NCBI GenBank assembly: GCA_023897205.1
Contig: JAHWDD010000004.1
Span: 1,984,001-2,048,000, forward strand
Reading direction: 5' to 3'
From: Exophiala sp. HKRS030
Taxonomy: Eukaryota; Ascomycota; Eurotiomycetes; Chaetothyriales; Herpotrichiellaceae
Length of the DNA stretch: 64,000 nucleotides
Part shown: positions 43,694-55,824 of the stretch, piece after piece
How positions within the stretch are numbered: the stretch's first letter is position 1
Layout: each line of letters starts with the position of its first letter
Position numbers and translations under genes: made by a program
Notes under the pieces: model-generated
What the model was told of the DNA's origin: nothing
Databases searched by the model: none
Seen by the model: the letters and a program-made list of their open reading frames with translations, nothing else

Positions 43694-45238
43694 ACGGGAT
43701 TGGACAGATCAACCGCGGCTCAAACAGAAACAAATGACGTGCAGGTGTTGAATTGTTTGAAGGGAATGCCTGTAGGGGTCGGGAAGTGCATTGCGAGGCA
43801 CGGCGCATTGCTGGGTTTGGACAGCGGATCCTTTGATTTGGGTTTGTTTGTCTTGTAGATATCCCCTCCAGTTGGTTGTGTTTGGAATGTGCGCGAGATA
43901 ATCTTTGGTTTGTTTAATACACTAATACTGCTAAGAAGTGCAATGCGATGCGATGGGAAATGTTCTCGTGCGATTCTAGAAGACTTCTCGAAGATCTATG
44001 GATGGACAGAAGGGCGGTGCCAGATGCTGCATGACCCACAGAGTAAGCAAGCATGTGTCTACTGTACTTTTGTGATTCGTTGGTACATTGTACAAGTACT
44101 GTACCGAGTAGAAGTTGATCATTCCCCCGTTGGCCAACCATCATCTGAACAAGATAAAACTTCTTCGTGGTGGAGCTGGGTGTAAGCGCCGACAAGGATC
44201 GTATAAGAGTGACGATGGACGTAAAGAATATTTCTTGGATGGATTCTCGACTATAGTCTGATAGGCATGTAAGTCGTGTAAAGACACTGTCTAGCGTCGC
44301 CGCGAAGCTACTTGTATAGCTCGTCATGATCAGTGACCCGGTGGCTGCACTCGGGAAGGCTGGTGAGCCCAAGAGGCCAATCACCATCCCTGACTTGGTC
44401 GCTTTGACCGCCATAAACTGAAGCAATGACATCGACAGAGCTTTGAGACCTGCGCTAACTGGCCGTCACTGACATTCCGTGCTGAGGGGTATTTGGGACG
44501 AGTACGAGTACAATAGCATGAGACGAAGGGATGATGGCTCTGGGACAGAATGAATGTGGCAGAGTAGATGAATATAGAAGTACAATAGTCATTAAGGCCA
44601 TGGCATGCAACAAGTTGTTGACCAACTAGTCCCTTTCTCTGTGAAGCATTCCTCCTCTCTTGTCGCCTAGCTACTCCTCCTACAATTGTTGCTGTCACTT
44701 GTAGCTTCCTCTTTGCATGGTGGCTGTTACTGTTGGAAGATCCTACACGAAGCTGAACGCTAAGCTGTCGTTTGACCTCTCCTCGAGGTCTACTTCGTTC
44801 ACCCTTCCCTTGACCTTCTTCATCCTTCTCTTCTTCTTTCTAAATCTTTTCATCCACCCAACAATTCACACCATCACTTGTTACAAAGCTTCCAGAATCC
44901 CACCCCCTCTTCTTTAGTGCGTCATCTACCGATCTCACTGACAGCCTATTGCTGCCCCGCCCCGAGACAGCCTGTTAGCAAGCCCTGGTCCGCTCCACCA
45001 CGAGCATCAATCACTCCCCCTGCGCACTGGCAACTGGCACTCGCATTGGAGTGTCGGGCGAACCTGCATTTCTGGGATAGGCATTCTCGTCGTCGCCACT
45101 TACGACCCAGATTGCCAGACAACCGTCCACCCACAGGCCACTATTGACCTGGGCCCTACGAAAACGCTCCTCTCTGACCTTGTCCTCCCTAAGCCATCTC
45201 CGGCCGAACATCCCCCACATCTCAATTCCTCGCCGTCA
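43694..45238. other. Intergenic and long leader of PKA regulatory gene
   Basis: About 1.5 kb. The right half (44760-44910) is pyrimidine-rich and probably transcribed leader of the PKA subunit; small upstream frames start at 44717 and 44878. GTACGAGTAC lies at 44502-44511. No gene supported. Confidence 0.5.
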
Positions 45239-46594
45239 ATGTCACTTTCTACCTCTTACCAAGCTGTCATTGATGCTCTAACCAAAGACCTGCTCAGAGA
45301 CAAGCCTGAAGATCCCACACAGTACTGTGCGAATTATTTCTCTCGCCAGCTCGCATCCGAGCGGGCATCCCTTCGCGGCTCCAAGTCATCCAACACCAAC
45401 GGCAACATGGCAGACACGGCCGGTCCTTTTGACCGCAACCCCTTTGGAGCAAAGAACGTCAACAGCATACAAGAGGAGGACGAAGAACATGACAACTTTG
45501 GCTCCCCAACCGATGCTACTTTCAAGTCCCGCGATGCAGGCCGTTCACCCTTCGGCGGTTCTGGGTTCGGGGCCGCCGCAGGTGGTGCTGCTGCAGGCGG
45601 ATTGTTTGGCAGTTGGTTAGGGACGCAAGGTACTGAAGAGACCGGAGAACATCCTCCTCCTGAACCCCCAACTGGCAAATATGCTGCTGGCCGGAGAACA
45701 TCAGTCTCGGCAGAGTCTATGCAGCCAGATGCTGACTCGGGCAATTGGAAACCACCAAAACATCCAAAATCTCCAGATCAATTCGAGAGATTGAAGCATG
45801 CGGTAGCTGGCAACTTCTTGTTCTCCAGTCTTGACGAAGAATCTTTCCACTTGGTCTTGGACGCCTTGGTCGAAAAGTCGATTCCAGCTCCCAACATCAA
45901 GGTCATTACTCAAGGCGACGAAGGTGACTTCTTCTACGTCATCGAAAGCGGAGATTTCGACATCTACATCAATCCCAGCGGTTCAGTCGAAGCCGGACCT
46001 GAAGGGATGGGCAACAAGGTGGGCACCATTGGACCCGGTGGCAGCTTTGGAGAATTGGCCCTCATGTACAACGCACCTCGCGCTGCCACCGTGGTTAGTG
46101 CGTCTAAAGGAGGTATGCTCTGGGCTTTGGACCGTCTCACCTTCCGCAGAATCCTCATGGACAACGCCTTTCAGAAGCGAAAGATGTATGAAGGCTTCCT
46201 GGAAGAGGTCCCGCTGCTCGCGTCACTCAAACCCTATGAAAGATCCAAGATCGCAGACGCCTTGGAGACGGTCAAGTTCAATGCAGGAGACAAGATTATC
46301 ACAGAGGGAGAGCCGGGCGATGCTTTCTACCTCTTGGAGTCTGGTGAAGCCAATGCTTTCAAGCAAGGTATCGACAAGTCGGTCAAGGATTACCATCGAG
46401 GTGATTTCTTTGGTGAATTGGCATTGTTAGACGACAAGCCTCGTGCCGCAACCGTCGTGGCCAAAACCGCAGTAAAGGTGGCTAAACTCGGACGAGATGG
46501 ATTTAAGCGGCTCCTTGGTCCGGTTGAGAGCATCATGAGGCGGGAAGACTACGATGCTGCAGATCCATTGAGCCAACAAAAGACGGTCACCTAG
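45239..46594 (+). CDS. pkaR: cAMP-dependent protein kinase regulatory subunit
   Basis: Inhibitor of PKA catalytic subunits that releases them on cAMP binding; cytosolic. Single exon, 451 residues. The N-terminal dimerisation/docking segment (about 6-40) reads YQAVIDALTKDLLRDKPEDP. A Gly/Ala-rich linker leads to the inhibitor site RRTSVS at 152-157, where Ser155 makes it a phosphorylatable substrate-type (RII-like) site. Two tandem cyclic-nucleotide domains follow: A near 185-305 with the phosphate-binding cassette FGELALMYNAPRAATV, and B near 310-435 with FFGELALLDDKPRAATV. Both cassettes keep the key Glu and Arg, so both should bind cAMP. A long pyrimidine-rich upstream leader is present. 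Confidence 0.96.
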   Translation: MSLSTSYQAVIDALTKDLLRDKPEDPTQYCANYFSRQLASERASLRGSKSSNTNGNMADTAGPFDRNPFGAKNVNSIQEEDEEHDNFGSPTDATFKSRDAGRSPFGGSGFGAAAGGAAAGGLFGSWLGTQGTEETGEHPPPEPPTGKYAAGRRTSVSAESMQPDADSGNWKPPKHPKSPDQFERLKHAVAGNFLFSSLDEESFHLVLDALVEKSIPAPNIKVITQGDEGDFFYVIESGDFDIYINPSGSVEAGPEGMGNKVGTIGPGGSFGELALMYNAPRAATVVSASKGGMLWALDRLTFRRILMDNAFQKRKMYEGFLEEVPLLASLKPYERSKIADALETVKFNAGDKIITEGEPGDAFYLLESGEANAFKQGIDKSVKDYHRGDFFGELALLDDKPRAATVVAKTAVKVAKLGRDGFKRLLGPVESIMRREDYDAADPLSQQKTVT

Positions 46595-48463
46595 AGGATG
46601 GCTATGCGCGGACTTGGATTGCTGATTTGAACGGCTTACGATTGAATGGTACCGGGAAACATTACGAAACAGATATGAGGCAGTATACCAGATCAGACCC
46701 AACATGAATATGGGACGGGTTGAGGTTTTTCTTTCTCTGGTCAGAGGGAGTGCCACGGCGATTCATGTTGACTGATTGATTGAATGAATTGGCTGGACCA
46801 GGGAACAACATCTCGCATGGAAAAGAACCCTGGGGCATCTAGTCAAAGTAGCAAAGCTATTGCTTGCATTTTTATCTTTCGAGTTATTCGAATTCCAATT
46901 ATCCATGAAACTTGGTGGTTTGTTTCAATCAGTCCTCGGTATCTGTTTCTTGTTTCGTCGTCCTTATCTGTCCCTTGCAGGAGCGCTAAAGGAACGAGGG
47001 GTTGATCAACCTCGGACTCTGCTTACGACTTGTTCGTTGGTTAGTCAATACTCCTGCTCCTCTGGGTTATGACTCCGTCCTCCGTATGTTACCAGCAAAC
47101 CAATGCTGGCGGGCATTGAGCATCACGTGTACTTCGTATCGGTCCTTCGTATTCGTACTGTACAGAGCATTGGGTGTATGAGATCAGGCCTTGGCGTAAT
47201 ACTTTTATTATCAGCTCAACCCTCCAGAACAGTACAACTGTAGTCCCAGGCAATGGTTTGTATCCGACACAAAACCATTAGAATCGAAAGGCACGAGGCT
47301 GACAAGAGATTCCCATCCATGTTTTATCAAACCTCACATCTACCTCTGTGGGACTTTTATTATCTGTTGACGTTCCAGACCTTCTTTGTTCCCCCCTCTC
47401 GGTCCTTTCTTCCACCATTTGCCAAAGTTTACTGATCAGGTCTGTACACCTCCGTACCACCACCACCGCTACCACACTCCACCACCAATAACTACCGGCC
47501 GTACGAGTACATTCGGCAACAACTCTCCCCTCCTTCCTCGAGGAGGTTCACAGATTACTGATCCTCCCCATTCCCCCCAGAAGAATGACCCAGCTTGTCA
47601 TTTTGGCGTCCCCCGGCAACCCATTTTCCGTTTCGCGCGTCTCAAAAGCAGCGACGGGGAGGACGTACGTACGATGGGGTGCAATGATCAGGTATGGTGT
47701 TGAGTAAACTCCCTTTTTTCCCACCGACATTCGATAAAATCTTGCCGTTCCAAGTCTTTGTTTATTCAGCGTGTACGAGTGAGTACGATCTAGGGGTAGG
47801 TCCAAAGTCCAAACCAACAACCGAGGGACAAACAACCAACCACCACCAGAACCGTGGTTGCCTCCCTCCGGTGGAAAAGAAAAGACTTCTCCCCTCGTTC
47901 GAGTGGTGTATTGCCTTGTTTACTAAACAACTTTTTATACTTTTTTTGGTCTCTATTTCTATCTGCCATTCGTCTAGGACGCTCGTGCAAGGGGGGACGG
48001 TGTCAACGTACCAGTATTCGTTTTGCTGTCATTATTGGCGATTCGGTCATGTCCCGGGAAAAGTCCCCCAAAAAGATCACTATTCCTACCTACCCTATCA
48101 GTGGCATGTCCTTTACAAATAGCGCAGAATCACGTCGAGTGGAGATAGATCTGTACTGGATGCCAGTCCTCCGAGGTGTTTGTTTTGTTGGGAACCGTTC
48201 AAAAAGGCAAAAAGAGCTCAAGTCAAATTGACGTGGTTGGAATACCTTTACAAGTTATAGATCTGTTCAAAGAGCTCGAGGGATCCAAGCATCTATCTGT
48301 TTTGTCCAGTCTTCACATCGGGATACATACTGCTCTTCTCCGTCGAAACGCATATGAGAACCTCCCTCGCCTCGGTCAGGGAGAAAAGAAGAAGTGCCTT
48401 CTCAGCCTCGGAAAATCATACGCTCTTCTTTTGTTCTTTGTCGGACCTTGGGGTACATCCGAC
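46595..48463. other. Large intergenic stretch before MFS transporter
   Basis: About 1.9 kb. Only short frames without domains are present. GTACGAGTAC lies at 47501-47510, with GTACGAGTGAGTACG just downstream near 47774. Polypyrimidine and CCACCACC runs near 47385-47490. Confidence 0.5.
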
Positions 48464-50561
48464 ATGGAAGAACAATCAGTACTACCCAGAGAGTCCGAAA
48501 AGAATGAACCACAATTCATATCGGACGATGAGTCAACGTCGTCCTCGGCCGTTTCTGTCTCTGTCCCTGTGGTAGCGGATACTGAACCGCGGGGAGGCGA
48601 CCTCGAAAAGACACTGAGCAAATCTACACAGAAAACACATCGCAGTCATCGGTCACGGTGGGAACAACAAATCACTTCGGCCGTGGATTGGACCGGTGAC
48701 GATGACCCTGACAATCCACTGAATTGGTCTCGTGCAAAGAAGATTTATCATGTTCTCATCCCAGCGTTCCAATGCTTTACAATGTATGTCCCTCTTTTCC
48801 CTCTCGCCGGGAATCCTCGAACAACCACGTGGAGCCACAGCTAACACGATCATGAACGAACAGTACATTTGGATCATCAGTCATCTCACCCAGTATGTCT
48901 AGTACCTGTCTTCCAACATTTCCCTATCTGACATTTCTTTGTGGATAGGCACTCCTGAAATAGCGGAACATTTCAATGTATCTCGAACCGCCGCCATCGT
49001 CCCATTGACCGTCTATGTCATGGGTCTCGGTCTCGGACCCGTCATGAGCGCGCCCCTGAGCGAAACGTACGGTCGCCGAGCGGTGTACCTGCTCTTCTTC
49101 CCACCGTCGTTGCTCTTTACGTTGGGCGCCGGATTTTCCAACTCCTTTGCCAGCCTCGTCATCTGCCGTCTCCTGGCGGGCGTCTTGGGGTCTGGGTGTC
49201 TGGCGGTGGGCGCAGGCACCAACAGTGACCTCTTTGTCCACTTTGACCGGGCCGTCGCGAGCGCCATGTTCCTCGTGGCCCCTTTTCTGGGTCCGGCCCT
49301 GGGTCCGGCCATAGGAGGGTACGTCGCGATGAAACGTTCCTGGCGGTGGACGCAGTGGGTGATTCTGTTCGCCGGTGCCGTCACATACCTCGTGTGCATC
49401 CCACAGAGAGAGACGTACAAGCGGATCATCCTCCAACGGCGAGCGAAGAAACTCGGCGTGCCCGGTCCTCCGAACCCTTTGCCTCCCGGTATGTCCAAGT
49501 GGCGATTCATCTTCCTCGTCACGATCTCGAGACCTCTACACATGCTCGCCACCGAGAGCATCGTCGCGTTCCTGAGCGTCTACGTGGCGTTCAACTTCAG
49601 CGTCCTGTTTGGCTTCTTCGCAGCCTTCCCTCTGGTGTTTCAACACGCCGTACCGCAAATTCGCATCTACAACTTCAACCAGGGCGAGTCCGGGTTGGTG
49701 TTTTTGGGGATAGGGGCGGGGGTCATCATCGCCGCGGCGATTTTCATCGTCATGGACAGGTTGACTTATCGGAGGAAAACCCTCAAGAGGCGAGCCACGG
49801 GCGATTTCACACCCTTGCCACCTGAAGAACGTCTCTGGCCGGCGATGTTGGGGAGTGTCTTGTTGCCCGTTGGTTTATTCTGGTTCGGGTGAGTTTTTAG
49901 CTGCGTGTTTTCTTTTGTACCCCCCAGGTCTCAAGTCAAGTCATATGACACTATACTAATCAGGCCACAGATGGAGTGCAAGAAAGGATATACATTGGAT
50001 CAGTCCAGTTTTGGCGACCATCCCATTCGGCATAGGAAACATGCTGGTATTTTGTTCGGGTGTTTTGTACTTGATTGATACTTATGGACCTGTAAGTCTT
50101 TTTTTTGGGGTGTCTCCTTCAACATGAATTCCTTTTTTCCCCCTCGACGTGTTTTGGAAAGAACGCTGACACGGAATCAAATTGTTATGAATCAGTTGAC
50201 TGGTGCGAGCGCCATAGCCGCGAATGGAGTTTTGAGATACGTGATTGGAGCTGTATTTCCATTATTTACAGTACAGATGTAAGTAAACCACCCCCTTTTT
50301 CTTGGGGACGAAAAGAAAGAAAGAAGCACCCAAAAGAAATCCAAGGTGACGACGGTGACGACAAGGTCAGAGAATGAATGACAAAAGGCTAACTATAAGT
50401 TTTTCCGTTGTGTTCTTTTCAGGTATCAAGCTCTAGGTGTACATTGGTCGACGAGTCTATTCGGGTTCGTTACCATTGCGATGATGCCAATCCCCTGGGT
50501 CTTGTACAAGTTTGGCCCGAGGATCAGGAGTAGAAGTTCATACACTCACGGACCTAAATGA
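48464..50561 (+). CDS. MFS transporter, DHA1-type (multidrug/polyamine family)
   Basis: Plasma-membrane proton antiporter of 543 residues in six inferred exons: 48464-48783, 48864-48892, 48949-49888, 49971-50091, 50196-50278 and 50423-50561. All phases agree. Exon 2 is only 29 nt but restores the first membrane segment as TFGSSVISPSTPEIAEHFNV. Family marks are WTGDDDPDNPLNWSRAKK before segment 1, the loop 2-3 motif LSETYGRRAVYL, the segment 5 region FLVAPFLGPALGPAIGGYVA, and GASAIAANGVLRYVIGAVFPLF near the C-terminus. This is the typical 12-segment drug:H+ antiporter layout with an acidic Ser-rich N-terminal tail. The substrate is unknown. No neighbouring biosynthetic gene is evident. Confidence 0.92.
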
Positions 50562-51220
50562 GTTGTGTTTGTACGTGTCTTCTCCGATGGATGAGCTCTT
50601 TCTCTTTTTGTTGGTGGTTTTTGGTGTATGTGTGTTGAGGTGTCCGGAGTTTATGTGTATGTTTATTGCATATAATATATATCTCTCTACGGTTGTCGAG
50701 AGACCAGGTAAGCAAAGAAAGGCGTTTTGCATGGCATCGTGACATGAGGGGTCGATGGACTTTTTGGGATTATTGCACCATAAATAACCCTATCTATCAT
50801 ACATTGGATAACACTGTGAGTGTGTCACTGTGTGGTTCATAAAACAGTTTTACTGTAGTATGTACATACGTTTTTGTTTTGGTGCAGTCCACGACTACGA
50901 GGCTGAAAAAATTGATCAGGGACCACGTTGTTAATGGATTCTGACGGAGAAAATGAGAAGTCGATTCCATTTTCTCTACTCCGTAGAGTCCATCACTAGA
51001 CATTCCCCCATCTCTTGTCTCTCGTCGTCTATTCAACAAGAATCATCGTCACCAATGACCGAGCACCCTGGGTCCCAAAGGCCCAAAAGGTTTCGTTCTC
51101 GAAGAGAGAGAGAGAGTATCTTGCGCTTGCCTCTGATCAAGTCAAGTCAAAAGTTTTCTCTCGATTCCATCATCATCCCCTTCCTTTGGTCTGATCAGAA
51201 TCCCATCGACATCAAACACG
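50562..51220. other. Intergenic between convergent 3' ends
   Basis: About 660 nt. AT-rich transporter 3' flank (ATAATATATATC near 50673). TACTCCGTA lies at 50977-50985. No gene seen. Confidence 0.5.
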
Positions 51221-53029
51221 TCACTTCTTCCTACCGCCGGTCCTCCCTTTGAAACTACCCTCGAACCCCGGTCTCTTGACCACCTTCTTGCCGCCGGAGG
51301 AGCGTTTGTCTTCCCTTCTCTTGGCCAGGTTCTCGGTCCGCTTCTTCTGTCTGGTCTCTTGGGCCTTTTGGACGCCCTGGACGCGGTCGGTCCACTCCCG
51401 CTCGCTCTTCTTCTTCTGGCCCTGCTGCCTCTTGAGGGCCTTCTTCAACAGGCTCGTGTCGTCCTTGACGTGCTCCCCGTGCGCGCGCTTCTTGGCGTTC
51501 AACCACATGTCCTTTTGTTCGATCTCCCGACGTTTCGCCTCGTCGAGGCCCGAGAGTTTGTTCTTCTTGGCCAGGGCGATCTTGAGCTGGGCCGCCGTGT
51601 CGCGGGGGCCTTTTCGTCTGTGCTCGTCGACGACGTCGGCCGTCGACGGGTCAAAGTGAGTGCCGTCAGTGAAGGCGATCCGGCCGAAACTGAAACTGTT
51701 GTTGTCACCGCCCCCCCCACCCGACGACACCGGCGACCGTGGAGACGCCAGGAGCGAGCCCGAACCTCCAGGGGAGAAGCGGCGGGCGATTTCTTCGTCC
51801 TGCAGTCGAGCCTCTTCCTCCTTTTCACGTCGTTTTTGCTCCTTCTTGGCTGCTTTACGTTGTTCTTCCTTGCGCCGTCGTTGTTCGAGAAGTTCTTGTC
51901 GGTTCTTGGGCGCCCGGCCGTCGGTGCCGTCCGCTTTGCGTTCGGCTCGGCGTTGTTGGATCGCCGCTTGGAGTCTTTCGTGGGGTGTCGACGAGTCGTG
52001 TGTAATGGAGGTGGTGGGAGTGGCGGCAGGAGCGGTAGTGTCAGTTCGCTTCGAGTTGTCCTTGAGGTTGGAAGGTTGGTTGGATGAGGTCGAGGGTGCG
52101 TCGGAGGTCGGCTTCGAGGTGTCTTCGAGGGTAGATTGTTGGATGGATGAGGTTGAGGATGTGCCGGATTCATGCTGAGGGGAGAAGACCTCGGAGTGCT
52201 CGTCTTCTGAAGACGGGGTTGAGGCTTGGTCGGCGTTGTCGGCGTTTTCGTCGTTTTCGTCTTCTTCTTCTTCGCCCTGCGGTAACGGCGATGATGACTC
52301 AAAAGTGATGGCTTCTTTGATGTCCAGCTCATTCGAGTCCGCCTTGTCGCCTTTTGTTTGCTGCTGCGACTTTTTTCTTGCCTTTTGTTGCTCCTTTTTT
52401 TCCTTCATCTGGGCTTTTAACTCATTTTTCCGTGTTCTCTTTTCGGCACGCTTCTCTGCCTTTTTGCGTTTTCTGTCCTCGATTGTTTCCTCATCATCAT
52501 CGTCTTCTTTTTCTTCTTCAGCGGCTCTTGATGATTTGGAGTTGTTGCTCGACCTCTTTTGTTTCTTTGTGTTGCGGCCTTGGGTCTCACCTTGTTCATC
52601 GCCAACATCCGACAGGCTACCATCCGCAATATTAATCTCTTGGTCTTCCTCGTCCACTTCTTCACGCTTGCGCTTGTTCTTTGTTTTGTTTTCTGGGTTT
52701 ATTCCCTCCACAAGGTCCCTGGCGGCCTTTGCATTGACAGGGTCAAGTTTGGCAAGTCTCGAGTCCCTTTTCTTGTTGAGTGGTTGCTTTTTCGTTTGCC
52801 ATTGGCTCTGGAGCCGTGAATTAGCGACGAGCAGTTGGAGTTGTTGGAACCATCAATAACATACACTATTGTCCCTGCCAAAATAAAGGTCGACCGGTGT
52901 CAGAGACAAGATCCCATCAAAGAAACTTGCATTGTGGTTGATACGGTCCTGACAAAGCGTGAGCATTTTAAAAAAACACCGACAAGGTGCGGGAAAGAAT
53001 GCTAAAATTACCTCGAAATCGTCCGCCAT
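51221..53029 (-). CDS. RRP14: Ribosomal RNA processing protein RRP14 (SURF6 family)
   Basis: Nucleolar factor for 40S/60S ribosome assembly. Three exons are inferred: 53029-53012, 52948-52865 and 52807-51221 (introns GTAATT...GTCAG and GTATGT...TCCAG, phase 0), giving 562 residues. The N-terminal RRP14 domain (about 1-70) is recovered only by splicing: MADDFEDRINHNASFFDG, then LTPVDLYFG and SSQWQTKKQPLNKKR. A long acidic/basic disordered middle follows, then the C-terminal SURF6 domain (about 310-560) with LQAAIQQRRAERKADG, FGRIAFTDG, GPRDTAAQLKIALAKKNKLS and KALKRQQGQKKKSEREWTDR. Highly charged Lys/Arg composition fits a nucleolar protein. The large antisense frames over this region come from the biased composition. 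Confidence 0.93.
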
Positions 53030-53504
53030 GGTGATTGATAGGGTCTTTCTTGAAACCTGTCAACCTGGCGATATCATTCCTGTTTGGTCGTCTCGGTTTC
53101 ACCGCTGGTAGGTAGAGGAGTTTGGTCGACGGCGAAAAAAAAGATTCAACACGAAGCCGCAGACCGACTTACCGATCCTGATGTGGGGAACTTTTCTGGA
53201 GCATCTGCGAAATCTTGGCGCAAGTATTCCTTTTGATGGGCTTCTTGATTCGCCGTATGGTATCAGTACCTGTGTGTTCCTACAACTTCTACCCAACAGC
53301 ACACGACACCAATATTCTATCACAAAATCCCATGACTGTAGTTCTATGTGCAGTTCTATGTGCCTCCATTTCCTCCTCATTTTTCAAAGCCAGTGCTTCT
53401 TACAATATGTACGGCTAGTCTATGTTCTATTTTCCCCTTAAACAACCCACTTTCGTATCGCATTTGAATACCTTGACTCGAATACAATCCTGGAGCAACA
53501 TCCA
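53030..53504. other. Intergenic, RRP14 promoter and RTA1-like 3' flank
   Basis: About 475 nt between two minus-strand genes. No gene and no clear motif. Confidence 0.5.
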
Positions 53505-54665
53505 TCATGACTTATTGCGGAATGCACCAACCACCAGGCCGAGAGGCGTCACTATCCGAGGTGGCTTAAACCCTGACTTGGACTCTTGCTCAGGCTCTGG
53601 CGTAGAAGACTCTTGCCTACTACTGGTATTCTCAAGGGCGATCTCGCTGTCAGGGGACATCACCGCCCGGTGTTGTTGCATGTAAATGATTGGGTGAAAG
53701 ATAGCGATCATGGTGAGTGCAATGGCCGTCGGTCCCGCTTCGAAGACGTACAGACACCACTCGTTCGTCATCAGGTATGCATCATCGCCCATTGCGAACT
53801 CGATCAGTCGGTAAGCAGTTCGAATCTGTTGTTTTCGTCAGCAATGCACAGGTCTTCTACAATTCGCCTGTGAGAGAGACACAAAAGGGAGACCGGGGTG
53901 ACGAACCTGGATGAAAAACACCGCAACCCAAACTGCCCAAATGACCTTTTTCGCCCCGGGCTGCAAGGTCACGTCGTCCCGACGGTTGACACGCCTCTGG
54001 AAGATGGCCAAAACAAAAATGAACACAGTGAACGTCAACAACTGCAGCGCAAGACCAAGGAGCAAAACATCCATGCCTATCGTGCGCAGGATACCTTTCC
54101 AACCCCCGGCCCCCGCGATTCCGCTGCCCCCTCCTTGTGTGTTGAAACTGGTAAAGTCGGATATGAGGAAGACGTACCCGAGTCTCTTGGGCGAGAGTCC
54201 AAAAAAGACCTGGGGGCTTTGGCCTCCGTCCTTTTCCTCCTCGGGCAGGTTGAACCGTATCATCCGTGTCAACAGCAGGTACAACGTCGCACAGAAAAAC
54301 ACGGGCGCAATAACAATCGACGACTGAGAGACAGCGTAAAAGATGATGCTTAGCGGCCACGTGTGTCGGAACTTGATGGACACGATGCGCAACGCCCAAC
54401 CGGTGACCGAAATCCACCCGGCGATCGGTAGACAGAGTGTGTATTTGTGCGGGTTTGGTTGTTTGCGCGCAACCACGAAATTGATGTACATGTGCCGGAC
54501 CGTGATGAGCCAGTATATAACTGTAAAAACAATGGCAAGAGGCATCGAAGGGCTGTAGGCGTACGGGTCGACTTCGTCAGGTGGAGGGGTGTCCCGTTTG
54601 AAGTTGGTAAAGGTGAAGGGAGACATGGTGGACAGGGCTCGTGGGAAAGTGATGGGTGTTATCAT
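53505..54665 (-). CDS. RTA1-like seven-transmembrane protein
   Basis: Fungal lipid-translocating exporter family (RTA1/RSB1 type), plasma membrane, linked in the family to sphingoid-base, azole or toxic-compound tolerance. Exons 54665-53907 and 53825-53505 (81-nt intron, GTTCGT donor, GCTGAC branch, ACAG acceptor, phase 0) give 359 residues; a second Met at 54626 would give 346. About seven hydrophobic segments run from PSMPLAIVFTVIYWLITVRH to IALTMIAIFHPIIYM. Typical boxes are SIVIAPVFFCATLYLLLTRMI, DVLLLGLALQLLTFTVFI, and, across the intron, FFIQIRTAYRLIEFAMG. The last 45 residues are a hydrophilic Ser/Glu-rich cytosolic tail. The donor GTTCGT is weaker than usual, but family continuity supports it. 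Confidence 0.88.
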
Positions 54666-55824
54666 AGTGGTCTCGTGAGGCCGGGATGAATGGTTCGCTC
54701 GTGGATATAGATGTATAGTTGCGGATGGACGAGCAAAGACAAGAGCAGTCTCCCTCTGTCGGTGTCCTTTCTCTTATTCCACTCCTGCTCAAACAGATGA
54801 ATTGAAGGGAATCAAAAGTAGGAAATTCAGCAGATGGTATAAAAACGGCGAAGGGAAAGAAGAAAGTTCGAGTCGAGTTGAGTTGTTTGTCGAAATACTC
54901 AAAAAGTAGTAGAGACCAACCGAGGACGGACGACGATGTTCTATATATGCCATTTTTTGACCGACTAGCAGCACGAGCAGGAGTATCTCAACACCAGCCG
55001 CCGATCTGGCTGTTAGGGAATCCACTCACTAGGAGAGAGCAACAGATATCTGCGTAGGTATGGAGTACTGGTCAATCCATACTGATGGATCAATCCATTC
55101 CAGGACCAGTAAATGACGGGTGCCTGATTCGCATCGCTGGGCACGTACGATTAAGTGTCGCAGCCACAGGTTTAGAGTAGCAAAATAGAAATCCCCAAGG
55201 TCAAAGCAACAACTTGTCGGTACGGACTCGAAAAGAATTGTCTATGTAGAGATCAAACAGGGAGATTTGACTTGGGCTTGCCTCGGTCTGTATAGCGATT
55301 GGTCCTCGCGTTCGTCGCGTTCGTCGTAGATTGACTTTCGGCTTTTTCCACCTGGGAACTAAACTAGAAAAGTGTTTGACTGACCCACCAAACAACCAGA
55401 ATGTCAAGCCACAACGCCATCTGAGATACATGATGTACGGAGAATGTAAGTGAAGCACTGATGCGGTGCAAGTGGGAGAGAGCATACTATTGACACCAAG
55501 GTTCTGACCTCTGTCTCCAGGCTACACAATGAAAATGAAAGACACTTACAGACTTGTCTTGTGTTTCATCTCGCAGAAACCCCAGCATGAATACCTCCAG
55601 TGAAGCTCGTGGACTTCCAAGTGCTATCAAATCCAAAACCCAGGGCTGGTGTCAATGCACACGCGGCGAATGAGAGAAACATGAACCATTCCCAAGATGT
55701 GGTTTCGAAAATATGAAAACTGACTAGGAAGAAAAGTGTAACCCGATAAGTATTGGTAGTGCTTTTGTGCAACGATAAAGGCTTTTGCGGTCGATAGAGA
55801 TGGCTCAACCAGCGTAGCCCATAC
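54666..55824. other. Intergenic; possible 3' exon of the unknown gene to the right
   Basis: About 1.15 kb. Contains a tandem GCGTTCGTC pair near 55307-55325 and a minus-strand hydrophobic frame at 55719-55566 (ETTSWEWFMFLSFAACALTP) that might be a last exon of the gene at 55825-56536. Otherwise nothing supported. Confidence 0.4.

Noticed and set aside
43914..44432. 172-codon minus-strand frame upstream of the PKA gene
   Set aside because: No domain, no signal or codon support; probably chance.
51359..52332. Long frames on both strands (242 and 277 codons) over RRP14
   Set aside because: Produced by the biased Lys/Glu/Arg-rich coding sequence of RRP14; the protein-like signal is only in the RRP14 frame.
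55307..55325. Tandem GCGTTCGTC pair
   Set aside because: Only two 9-bp units; too little to call a repeat element.
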